From positions 1 through 7,878 of the forward strand of contig DEBL01000211.1 of the NCBI GenBank assembly GCA_002348535.1: a stretch of DNA of 7,878 bases. The letters are read 5' to 3'. The translations under genes and the position numbers were made by a program. Of the stretch, positions 1-6,200 are shown one piece after another. This stretch comes from Deltaproteobacteria bacterium UBA2957 (GTDB taxonomy: Bacteria > Myxococcota_A > UBA796). The notes below the pieces were generated by a model. That model saw only the letters and a list, made by a program, of their open reading frames with translations, did no database searches and was not told the origin of the DNA. Positions within the stretch are counted from its first letter, which is position 1; each line of letters opens with the position of its first letter.

Positions 1-382
1 TCGGCGCAGCAATATTAAGCGTGGCCATTGCACCGGACCACGTGAGCCGCGCCTCTTCCAGTCCGTCGATTATCTCGACAACAATTCCAGTGTTTCGTTC
101 CACTCGTTCGAAGAACGCGGCGGCGTTACTGGCCCGGCGAGCCGCGCTGGTTGCGATTGCGTGAACCGAACATGGGTCGACACCAAAGTCGCGGGCGGTG
201 GATGCAAAGGATGCGAAGGCTCGGAGAGACGCCTCCATTGGGCCTTCGGCGAAGGCACCACTGTCCCCCAATCCGCTCCCCAGGCCGACGATGACAGACT
301 CATCATGGAGCGGGGTACCGCTCCGGTCCACGACTAAAAATACAAGAGAGTTGCTTCCGATGTCGATGGATGCGAACGCCAC
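1..382 (-). CDS. Ppx/GppA-family phosphatase, N-terminal part (cut by window edge)
   Basis: This is the first 127 codons of an exopolyphosphatase / guanosine pentaphosphate phosphohydrolase of the ASKHA fold, a cytoplasmic family that hydrolyses polyphosphate or pppGpp. Visible motifs are the phosphate-1 loop IDIGSNS (residues 6-12), the segment ATSAARRASN near residues 82-91, and DGLEEARL near residues 109-116. The glutamates of that last motif match the family's catalytic position. The start is taken as GTG at 382 because a GGAG lies 5 bases upstream (388-391) and because the alternative GTG at 388 has no spacing for a ribosome site. The GTG shares one base with the tolB stop codon (TAGTG), so the gene is probably translationally coupled to tolB and belongs to the tol transcript. 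The C-terminal part lies outside the window, so Ppx cannot be told from GppA. Confidence 0.88.
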   Translation of the reverse strand, partial: MAFASIDIGSNSLVFLVVDRSGTPLHDESVIVGLGSGLGDSGAFAEGPMEASLRAFASFASTARDFGVDPCSVHAIATSAARRASNAAAFFERVERNTGIVVEIIDGLEEARLTWSGAMATLNIAAP

Positions 383-1683
383 TACCACTCCAGCGACGGC
401 GACCAGTTGGGATTTAGATAGCCGCCTGCGCCCTTGGTGACCTGTGCCTGATGGTGACCATCGACCGTGGCGATCCAAATGTGTGTTGAGCCGGAACGTG
501 TCGATGAAAAGGCGATGAAGTTTCCATCCGGACTCCAAGACGGATCCTCATTGTCGCCCATGTCCTGAGTGATTCGACGCATTCCCGTGCCGTCAGTGTT
601 GACGACGAACACGTCGAACCGCCCGCCATTTCTGCCCACGAAGGCAATTTGGCTGCCATCCGGTGACCATACGGGGTCTGTGTTGAAGTTTCCTTGGAAG
701 GTGACCCTACGAACGTCGCTCCCGTCGGGATTCATGGTGTAGACCTGCGCCCCACCTGAGCGTTCGGAAACAAACGCAATTCGAGAGCCGTCCGGTGACC
801 ATGAGGGGCTTACATCGATTCCTGCTGATTTGGTCAGGCGCTTGACTTGGCGTCCGCTCAGCGGGTCAATGAGGTAGACATCGGGGTTCCCGTCCGGTGC
901 GAGGGTGAGAGCCATGTTGGTTCCCTTGGGATCCCAAACGCCACCGATGTTGATGCCCATTCGAGAGGAGACCCGCTTTATTTTTCCTGCTGCCAATCGC
1001 GCCACATACAGATCAGGGTTGCCCTCGCGGTAGCTCGTGAAGCTGAGTTCGGTTCCGTTGGGATTCCAAATGGGCTTGAGGTTGATGGACCCGTTCCGCG
1101 TGATCGCGCGACTCCCGTGACCATCGAAGTCCACGATGCCAATCTCCTTGCCGGTGCTTGATTTGCGCGTGTACGTAAAGCGGGTGTTGAACGGCCCCTG
1201 CTGACCCGTCACCTGAAAAATAATTTCATTGGCCATTCGGTGGGCCAGAGAGCGCCAAGAGCCCTCATGAACTGTCAATGCCGTTGCGCCGAGCCGACGA
1301 CGCCCAGGTACATCGTACACCCACACCTCGGCTCTCATCTGTCCATTTGGGCGAGGGGAGACGCCCATCTTGGCGAGCGCGACTGCGCCGGGGACTTCCC
1401 AGTCCTCGAACCTAAACTGGCCGGGCATGATGCCGGTACCGCCCGGTTCAATGTGAGCATCTGGGTCGATGACATCAAACCATCCAGACAGTTCGAGGTC
1501 ACGCTTTACTACACTGTAGAAATCAGAGGCCTTTGGGTGGTCGCCTATGGGGATCGGGATGGCAATCGGAACCTTGTTTCGTCCCGGGGCGCCGACGTAG
1601 ATGTGAATGGCTCCATCGGCATGGGCGGGTGCAGACACAAGGAGCGCAAAACAGGATGCGAGAAAGAAGGTCCAGAATCGCAT
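382..1683 (-). CDS. tolB: TolB, periplasmic beta-propeller of the Tol-Pal system
   Basis: TolB is the periplasmic partner of Pal and TolA and takes part in outer-membrane constriction and integrity. The 433-residue product is close to the usual TolB length of about 430. It begins with a Sec signal peptide (R2, hydrophobic core about residues 4-18, probable cleavage after AHA near residue 22). A TolB N-terminal alpha/beta domain follows to about residue 165, then a six-bladed propeller. The blade motifs start at W206 (WNPNG), W250 (WDPKG), W295, W339 and W383 (all WSPDG) and a last degenerate WSPS at W427. I chose ATG at 1683 because a GAGGTGA site (1692-1698) lies 8 bases upstream. The GTG at 1695 is part of that site and would add only four residues. 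It follows tolA by 18 bases. The usual downstream neighbour pal is absent here. Confidence 0.96.
   Translation of the reverse strand: MRFWTFFLASCFALLVSAPAHADGAIHIYVGAPGRNKVPIAIPIPIGDHPKASDFYSVVKRDLELSGWFDVIDPDAHIEPGGTGIMPGQFRFEDWEVPGAVALAKMGVSPRPNGQMRAEVWVYDVPGRRRLGATALTVHEGSWRSLAHRMANEIIFQVTGQQGPFNTRFTYTRKSSTGKEIGIVDFDGHGSRAITRNGSINLKPIWNPNGTELSFTSYREGNPDLYVARLAAGKIKRVSSRMGINIGGVWDPKGTNMALTLAPDGNPDVYLIDPLSGRQVKRLTKSAGIDVSPSWSPDGSRIAFVSERSGGAQVYTMNPDGSDVRRVTFQGNFNTDPVWSPDGSQIAFVGRNGGRFDVFVVNTDGTGMRRITQDMGDNEDPSWSPDGNFIAFSSTRSGSTHIWIATVDGHHQAQVTKGAGGYLNPNWSPSLEW
388..391 (-). promoter_or_regulatory. Ribosome binding site for ppx/gppA inside the tolB end
   Basis: GGAG on the minus strand lies 5 bases before the GTG at 382 and inside the last codons of tolB. 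It decides the choice of the GTG at 382 over the GTG at 388 and supports coupled translation. Confidence 0.55.
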
Positions 1684-1691
1684 GGCTCGAG

Positions 1692-1698
1692 TCACCTC
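1692..1698 (-). promoter_or_regulatory. Ribosome binding site of tolB
   Basis: GAGGTGA, 8 bases before the ATG at 1683, is a strong Shine-Dalgarno match. It contains the alternative GTG at 1695, which therefore is unlikely to be the start. Confidence 0.6.
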
Positions 1699-1701
1699 AA
1701 A

Positions 1702-2490
1702 TCACATCAAGTCGGCGGCGCTGAGCGTGATCATCACACCTTTCGCCGCCGACGATGCATAACGCGGTGGAGGGGGAGGAAGACTCCCCGTACGGACAAC
1801 TGCAGAGATTGCCGACCGGTCAAAAGACGCGTCGGAGGAACTCTTGATGACGGTGGGCTTGCCCAGTGCACCGTCGGATCCGACTTCAACAGACACAACG
1901 ACACTGAAGTCGGGATTCGCGGCGATGATTGCGGGCAGGGGGTTCCAGTTCGGTAAAATTCGATTTCGACAGTCAACGACATACCGGGCCAGTTCAGGGT
2001 CCATGCGGCCTGAACCGACCGGACCCACGACTGCTTGGTCGGGCTCGACCCCGTCTTTGTCGGTTTGGACGCGGTTGGTTCGCCCCAAGGCTGCGCTGGC
2101 ATCCTTTAGCAGCGCTTCTCGCTTGAGTTTGTTTAGGAGGTCGGCTCGGTCTGAACTCCGATCGGGTGCACCCTTTTTTTCCTGAGCCTTCTTTGTTTGA
2201 AGTGCCATGTCGCTCGCCGTCTTGGGCGGCGGTGGCGCCTTCGCGGTGACTGAGTCGCCCTTTGGCGGGTCGGGGGTTCGCGTTGCTCGATCCGGCATGC
2301 GCTTGTTCGCTTTCGGCAGCGCAACCGCTTGAACGGCCATCACATCCTTCGGGTCAAACAGTGGCGTGTGGGTGGAGCACGACTGTCCAGCCCAGATTAG
2401 AACGATGGCCAAAGCATGAACACCAACGCTGGCTGCAACCTCCCATGTCGGTTTGAATGAGCGTTGCCGACCCGGCGACAGAGCACTCAC
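1702..2490 (-). CDS. tolA: TolA-like (TonB-type) energy-transducing envelope protein
   Basis: This protein links the TolQ-TolR motor in the inner membrane to TolB/Pal and the outer membrane. The 262-residue product has one N-terminal transmembrane segment (about residues 17-36) holding S21-x-x-x-H25, the motif by which TolA and TonB couple to their motor. A proline-rich stretch follows (about 68-90, including APPPPK). Next comes a charged, alanine- and lysine-rich helical stretch (about 91-136). A TonB/TolA-like C-terminal domain (about 163-262) contains DPELARYV, RILPNWNP, VEVGSDGALG and a closing SLPPPPP. It is much shorter than E. coli TolA (421 residues), mainly because the helical spacer is short. 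GTG at 2490 is chosen because it leaves 2 bases after tolR. The ATG at 2553 would overlap tolR by about 60 bases and put an unlikely Cys-rich leader before the membrane segment. The position between tolR and tolB supports tolA over tonB. Confidence 0.8.
   Translation of the reverse strand: MSALSPGRQRSFKPTWEVAASVGVHALAIVLIWAGQSCSTHTPLFDPKDVMAVQAVALPKANKRMPDRATRTPDPPKGDSVTAKAPPPPKTASDMALQTKKAQEKKGAPDRSSDRADLLNKLKREALLKDASAALGRTNRVQTDKDGVEPDQAVVGPVGSGRMDPELARYVVDCRNRILPNWNPLPAIIAANPDFSVVVSVEVGSDGALGKPTVIKSSSDASFDRSAISAVVRTGSLPPPPPRYASSAAKGVMITLSAADLM
2173..2179 (-). other. In-frame A AAA AAG slippery heptamer in tolA
   Basis: Codons E104-K105-K106 of tolA read GAA AAA AAG, giving A AAA AAG in the phase used for -1 ribosomal frameshifting in bacterial dnaX. 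An AAGG lies 7 bases upstream. The palindrome GGGTGCACCC overlaps the final G, and a weak TCGG/CCGA stem lies about 11 bases further on. The -1 frame stays open for roughly 56 codons and then meets TGA. The heptamer is certain; any function is inference. Confidence 0.35.
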
Positions 2491-2492
2491 GG

Positions 2493-2915
2493 CTACTGCG
2501 TTCCTTCGGGTTGGGTCACAAGACCCATGCGCGGCACACCCACCTCGGTGCACAAGGCAACCAGTTGTGCCACCTTTTTGTATGGCACGTCCCCGTCCGC
2601 CTTCAAAAATATTTCTTGTTGCGGGTTGGCCTTGATGATGGCCGCTAACTTGGGCTTGAGTTCATCAATGGCGAAGGCATGCTTGTTGATAAAGTACTCG
2701 CCATCTTGGGTGATGCTGAGGACCATTTGTTTCTCGGACGAGGGCAGGGGCGGTGCGTCCGCGCGTGGAAGCTCCACCTTCATTCCCGTAGTCATCAGCG
2801 GAGCCGTCACCATAAAGATGATGAGGAGTACGAGCATCACGTCCACGAATGGCGTGACGTTGATGTCCGACATCATCCCCCGGCTGCTGCCATCTTCGGG
2901 TCCCGACATGCCCAT
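2493..2915 (-). CDS. tolR: TolR (ExbD/TolR family), ion-channel subunit of the Tol motor
   Basis: TolR is an inner-membrane protein that forms the proton path with TolQ and has a periplasmic domain. The 140-residue product has the typical motif MSDINVTPFVDVMLVLLI (residues 15-32), leading into a single transmembrane segment (about 22-41). D25 lies at the protonatable aspartate position. The remainder is the periplasmic ExbD/TolR domain (VELPRADAPPLPSS, then ISITQDGEYF-like strands and KADGDVPY). ATG at 2915 is preferred: a GGAG (2926-2929) lies 10 bases upstream and the gene begins 3 bases after the tolQ stop. A second in-frame ATG at 2909 is possible. Membership of the tol set rather than exb is inferred from the tolA and tolB genes downstream. 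Confidence 0.93.
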   Translation of the reverse strand: MGMSGPEDGSSRGMMSDINVTPFVDVMLVLLIIFMVTAPLMTTGMKVELPRADAPPLPSSEKQMVLSITQDGEYFINKHAFAIDELKPKLAAIIKANPQQEIFLKADGDVPYKKVAQLVALCTEVGVPRMGLVTQPEGTQ

Positions 2916-2918
2916 GAC

Positions 2919-3662
2919 TCACGCGCTCCGGAAGTGTCGTTTGACAATGTTCAGAAAGTCGCTCGAGAAGTTGCCCATCTCGTCTTCGAGGACGCGGATC
3001 CGGCTATTAAAATAGTTGTAGGCCATCACCGCAGGGATGGCAGCAGCGAGTCCGATTGCGGTGGCGATGAGTGCGTGCGCGATGTCGGGTCCAACCACGG
3101 CGAGACTCGCTTGGCCAGTGGCTCCGATTTTTTGAAAGGCGAGCAAGATTCCCCACACGGTGCCAAAGAGCCCAATGAATGGAGCGGTCGATCCAGTTGT
3201 GGCTAGGAAGGTTGTCATGTTTTCAAGATTGGTGCGCTCGACTCGCGCGGCCTTGCGGAGGGCTCGATTCAGGTTTTCCTCGCCGTCCATCAGATTTGCA
3301 TTCTGATCTCCTTGCTTGGCTTTGGTTAACTTTGAGAGCTCGACGTACCCGGCTTTGAAGACGGCCGCGACGGGACTGTCGGCCATCGCATTGGCTCGGT
3401 CGTAGACTTGGTCCAATCGTTGGCTTTTCCAGAACAAGTCGAGGAACGACTCCGTAGCGATTGAGGCTTTCCGGAGCGTTGCATACTTATTGAAGATGAT
3501 GACCCAGCAGGCAATCGACATGCCGATGAGTACAAATAGGACAAGCTGAACGACCGCGTCCGCTGAGGTCATCAGTTCGATGATTCCAGGAGACTCGATT
3601 GCCTCTGGAGTTTGGGTGACGGCGGCCAAATAGATTGGCATGGACAGGGGGGAGGGGGTCAT
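2919..3662 (-). CDS. tolQ: TolQ (MotA/TolQ/ExbB proton channel family)
   Basis: TolQ is the multi-spanning inner-membrane subunit of the Tol motor, and its length (247 residues) is in the family range. Three transmembrane segments are visible at about residues 36-57, 150-178 and 193-216. A cytoplasmic loop rich in charged residues lies between the first and second. Family signatures are GLFGTVWGI (164-172) and ALIATAIGLAAAIPAVMAYN (197-216). T168 and T201 sit where pore-lining threonines lie in E. coli TolQ. ATG at 3662 is chosen because GGAG (3668-3671) lies 5 bases upstream. A second ATG at 3641 (M8) would still keep all membrane segments. The N-terminal codons include C5 and C6 runs. It is followed by tolR after 3 bases. 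Confidence 0.94.
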   Translation of the reverse strand: MTPSPLSMPIYLAAVTQTPEAIESPGIIELMTSADAVVQLVLFVLIGMSIACWVIIFNKYATLRKASIATESFLDLFWKSQRLDQVYDRANAMADSPVAAVFKAGYVELSKLTKAKQGDQNANLMDGEENLNRALRKAARVERTNLENMTTFLATTGSTAPFIGLFGTVWGILLAFQKIGATGQASLAVVGPDIAHALIATAIGLAAAIPAVMAYNYFNSRIRVLEDEMGNFSSDFLNIVKRHFRSA

Positions 3663-3726
3663 GGCTACTCCGTAGATTCAGCTTCGGCATGCGGGAGGTG
3701 AACGCCCGAGGAAGGAAAAAGATGCC
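3663..3726 (-). other. 64-base gap before tolQ
   Basis: This is the longest intergenic gap in the minus-strand cluster. It contains the tolQ ribosome site GGAG (3668-3671), with 5 bases to the ATG. I see no convincing terminator after the peroxiredoxin-rhodanese gene: there is a run of five Ts just after the stop but no stem before it. A -35/-10 pair with TTCACC and GAATCT 17 bases apart is too poor to call. An internal tol promoter could still lie here, so whether tolQRAB is co-transcribed with the four upstream genes is open. Confidence 0.4.
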
Positions 3727-4611
3727 TTAGGACTGCAACTTTCCTCCCGTAACGCGGCGACCCGACCACGCACTCATGCCACCCTCAACGTTGAAAATCT
3801 CGGTGCCACCAATGCTCGTTAAGAACTCGGCAGCTGCCGCTGATCGGCCGCCAGCTTGGCACACGCATATGAGCCGATTTACCTGTTTTAACTCACGGTA
3901 TCGCTGCGGTAACTCGTCGATCGGGATGTGGATGGCATCGGGGCTGTGGTCCGCTTCGTATTCCGACCACGTTCGGACATCGATCAAGATGTAGCCGCCG
4001 CCTTTCTGATCCATCAGCGCTTCGGCTGCGGTTGAGTCGATGGTCTGTACCGGCGTTGTGCCCACCTTTGGCGCTGCCGGCTTCGATGGAGTCGACCCCT
4101 CGTCCCCTTTGAGTGCGGCGGCTTCGCGCCCTTCGACCGCAGAGAGCGCATCGAGAACTGCTTTTGAGTCAGCGTGCCCGCGCTCGCTGAACACGACCGA
4201 GCCGTCCTTGCCAACCGCGACGGCAGTCGGTTTGCAGACCGGGGCGACCCGACTGGAGCAGCGCATGGCTCTCGATTCGATGGCGAGCGGGTCGTACAGT
4301 AAAAAGAAATCGAGCCCGAGCGATGTTCGAAACTCGCGCAACTCATCGGTTCGCGACGTGTTCACTCCAAACACCACGGTTTCGAGCGATTCGAACTGCT
4401 CGATGCGGGCGTGGTATTGGAGGAGCCAATCAGCCGTGCCTTTGGCATGGATAGAGTCAATGAACAGAAACACAACATTCAGGTGGTCTCGGAAGTCCTC
4501 AAGTTTGACCCAAGTGCCTTCATCTGCCGTGAGCGACAGAGAATGGCTCGGACTTCCAACCACGGGGGGCACCCAAGTTAGAATCTGCTTTGTGCGCGTC
4601 AACAGTCCCAT
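3727..4611 (-). CDS. Peroxiredoxin-like domain fused to a rhodanese domain
   Basis: This 294-residue, probably cytoplasmic protein has two domains. Residues about 19-158 resemble an AhpC/TSA (redoxin) fold: WVKLEDFRDHLNVVFLFIDS, then VVFGVNTSRTDELREF, DFFLLYDP and a KPTAVAVGKDGSVVF strand. Where the peroxidatic cysteine should follow the first strand, the sequence reads HAKGTADW (55-62), with Thr59 at the expected place, so peroxidase activity is unlikely. C118 and C126 lie later and do not match that position. A linker (about 160-190) leads to a rhodanese domain (about 191-288) with LIDVRTWSEYEADH and the active-site loop CQAGGRS, in which C251 would carry the persulfide. C249 is nearby. The start at 4611 lacks a clear ribosome site but fits the 17-base gap after the EcsC-like gene. 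A role in sulfur transfer or redox sensing is inference. Confidence 0.82.
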   Translation of the reverse strand: MGLLTRTKQILTWVPPVVGSPSHSLSLTADEGTWVKLEDFRDHLNVVFLFIDSIHAKGTADWLLQYHARIEQFESLETVVFGVNTSRTDELREFRTSLGLDFFLLYDPLAIESRAMRCSSRVAPVCKPTAVAVGKDGSVVFSERGHADSKAVLDALSAVEGREAAALKGDEGSTPSKPAAPKVGTTPVQTIDSTAAEALMDQKGGGYILIDVRTWSEYEADHSPDAIHIPIDELPQRYRELKQVNRLICVCQAGGRSAAAAEFLTSIGGTEIFNVEGGMSAWSGRRVTGGKLQS

Positions 4612-4628
4612 ACAGCCAGCGTAACCCG

Positions 4629-5324
4629 TCAGTCCGATACAACGATGGCATCATCCATCGGACGGTTGTCGGTTCGAAGATGCGGGCTCCGGAGGATGCG
4701 TTTCATGGACTCCGCTTGCCCACGCGCCAGTCTTCGGGCGCCGATCAACCCGAGGGTCGCACCGATGCCCGGAATTAGGCGCGGCGCCCGTTTAGCTGTG
4801 GCCGACATTGCGGCGGACCCCAGTGTGCGCACTAGATACGCCGGCGCGTTCGATGATGGCTTTGAACGCCCTTGAACCAACGACGGCAGATCTGACAAGC
4901 GCAAGTCTGCGTGCATCTGGCGAGGCACTTCGATGCCCCAGGCGGCCGCGAGAGCCTGCCGGACATGAGCCCCTCCGCGATCGGTGCCGAGGTCATGGCC
5001 ATAGATAATTGCCAGCCGTTGCGCGAGACGGGCAGATTGCACAATCCTCGCGGCCGCTTCGGGGGGAACACTGAGCCAACCGGCGAGACCCCCAAGCCCC
5101 CCAACCACGCCAGCGATGCGAATGGATGCACGGATTGCATAGTCGGCCGTTTCATCCAGTTCATCGATCGAGGTCGGTCCTCCGTCAGAGGCGTGCCGAA
5201 GTCCAAGCGCACTCAGGCTCGATCGGTATTCTTCTGTGTCGACGCTAATCGCTCGGTACGCAGCCGGTGGAATGTCTTCATCGAGCCGACCGGCGATGAT
5301 TCGAATCAGGTCCATCGCATTCAT
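4629..5324 (-). CDS. EcsC-like protein
   Basis: The 231-residue product resembles the EcsC family, whose biochemical role is not established. The family-like core is the glycine-rich segment IAGVVGGLGGLAGWLSVPPEAA (about 70-91), followed by an amphipathic helix and RLAIIYGHDLGTD (about 103-115). A C-terminal segment RLIPGIGATLGLIGARRLAR (182-201) matches the second glycine-rich part of the family. The glycine/alanine helices may touch or partly enter membrane, but no clear transmembrane helix or signal peptide is seen. ATG at 5324 is chosen because it follows the stop of the hydrolase gene after one base; longer starts back to 5450 would overlap that gene by more than 100 bases. A second ATG at 5315 is possible. 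The family call rests on by-eye similarity only. Confidence 0.6.
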   Translation of the reverse strand: MNAMDLIRIIAGRLDEDIPPAAYRAISVDTEEYRSSLSALGLRHASDGGPTSIDELDETADYAIRASIRIAGVVGGLGGLAGWLSVPPEAAARIVQSARLAQRLAIIYGHDLGTDRGGAHVRQALAAAWGIEVPRQMHADLRLSDLPSLVQGRSKPSSNAPAYLVRTLGSAAMSATAKRAPRLIPGIGATLGLIGARRLARGQAESMKRILRSPHLRTDNRPMDDAIVVSD

Positions 5325-5325
5325 T

Positions 5326-6192
5326 TCAGCACGCAAGACCCTCAAGCGAGGGTCGTTGTTGGACGGCCTCGAAGCGACCGCGTTCGTTTCGTAGAACCTT
5401 GGCGATGGCGCAGTCCGGATCGTGAGTAAAAAATATGGATCCCCCCTCATCGACCAGTCGGTCGAGCAGTGTTGTCTTCTCGTTGATTAACAACTCGGGG
5501 TAGCGGTCGTAGCCCATTGTGATTGCGCTGTGGACCCAAGGTCGTCCGGGGATCAGGTCTGCGCCAAACACAACGGGACCAATGCTGGTGGCGATCTCGG
5601 TCAGCACCATGCCCGGAGTGTGCCCGTGGGATTCGATAAATCGATAATCGGGCCCCGTAACGGCACAGGTATCGCCAGTGACAAGATGCAGGCGAGCGGA
5701 TTGTTCGAGTGCCAAATTAATCTCAGGTATGAAGCTCGCTCGGTCCCGTGGATGGGGGTTGCAAGCACGCTCCCACGCGGCACGTCCAACAACGAACTGA
5801 GCGTTTGGAAAGAGCAGAGATGGTGAACCTGCCTCGGACCATGCGCTCATCAGGCCACCCGCGTGGTCGAAGTGAAGATGACTCAGGACAATCACATCGA
5901 TGTCGGTGTGTTTGAACCCAACACGCTTGAGGTTTTCAAGAAGTACATGGTTGGACTCAATGACGCCGAATCGTTCGCGCATGTTTGGAGGAAAGAATGC
6001 CCCCACACCTGTCTCAAGCAAGACGGTCCGATCGGGTTCCACAATCAGGAGCGCCCGACACGCAAGGTCGATCCGATTCAAGTCATCCGGTTCGGCCCAC
6101 CGCTGCCACAATGCCTTGGGTGCGTTGCCAAACATGGCTCCGCCGTCCAGCTTTTGGCTGTTGCCCAGAAGGCTGTACAATCTCCGGTCCAT
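5326..6192 (-). CDS. Metallo-beta-lactamase-fold hydrolase
   Basis: This 288-residue enzyme of the metallo-beta-lactamase superfamily probably binds two metal ions in the cytoplasm, since no signal peptide is seen. Metal-ligand motifs are present in order: SHLHFDHAGG (H105, H107, D109, H110), ESHGHTPGM (H191), GADL (D212) and FFTHDP (H257). The spacing resembles lactonase-type and other small-molecule hydrolases more than classical beta-lactamases. The N-terminal part (LYSLLGNSQKLDGGAMFGN) and RALLIVEPDRTVLLETGVG precede the metal site. The substrate is not predictable. ATG at 6192 follows the lipoprotein stop by 8 bases, and a weak purine-rich GCGAG lies before it. The following EcsC-like gene begins one base after the stop codon, which suggests coupled translation. 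Confidence 0.88.
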   Translation of the reverse strand: MDRRLYSLLGNSQKLDGGAMFGNAPKALWQRWAEPDDLNRIDLACRALLIVEPDRTVLLETGVGAFFPPNMRERFGVIESNHVLLENLKRVGFKHTDIDVIVLSHLHFDHAGGLMSAWSEAGSPSLLFPNAQFVVGRAAWERACNPHPRDRASFIPEINLALEQSARLHLVTGDTCAVTGPDYRFIESHGHTPGMVLTEIATSIGPVVFGADLIPGRPWVHSAITMGYDRYPELLINEKTTLLDRLVDEGGSIFFTHDPDCAIAKVLRNERGRFEAVQQRPSLEGLAC

Positions 6193-6200
6193 GGGCTCGC

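Noticed and set aside
655..805. Near-identical short segments such as CGGTGACCAT recurring on the plus strand
   Set aside because: These encode the repeated WSPDG blades of the TolB propeller and are not independent DNA repeats.
1240..1956. 238-codon plus-strand open frame across the tolA-tolB junction
   Set aside because: It is antisense to two well-supported genes, shows no recognisable domain, and its sequence looks like reverse-strand shadow of moderately GC-rich coding DNA.
1734..2102. 122-codon minus-strand open frame overlapping tolA in the +1 frame
   Set aside because: It lies wholly within the tolA C-terminal domain and has no recognisable product.
3663..3726. Possible terminator or sigma-70 promoter before tolQ
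   Set aside because: The only stems (GGCAT/ATGCC, CGGG/CCCG) are 4-5 base pairs with long loops, and the best -10 matches the consensus at only two positions.
4040..4624. 194-codon plus-strand open frame opposite the peroxiredoxin-rhodanese gene
   Set aside because: It is Ser/Arg-rich low-information sequence antisense to a gene with clear rhodanese motifs, with no start signal of its own.
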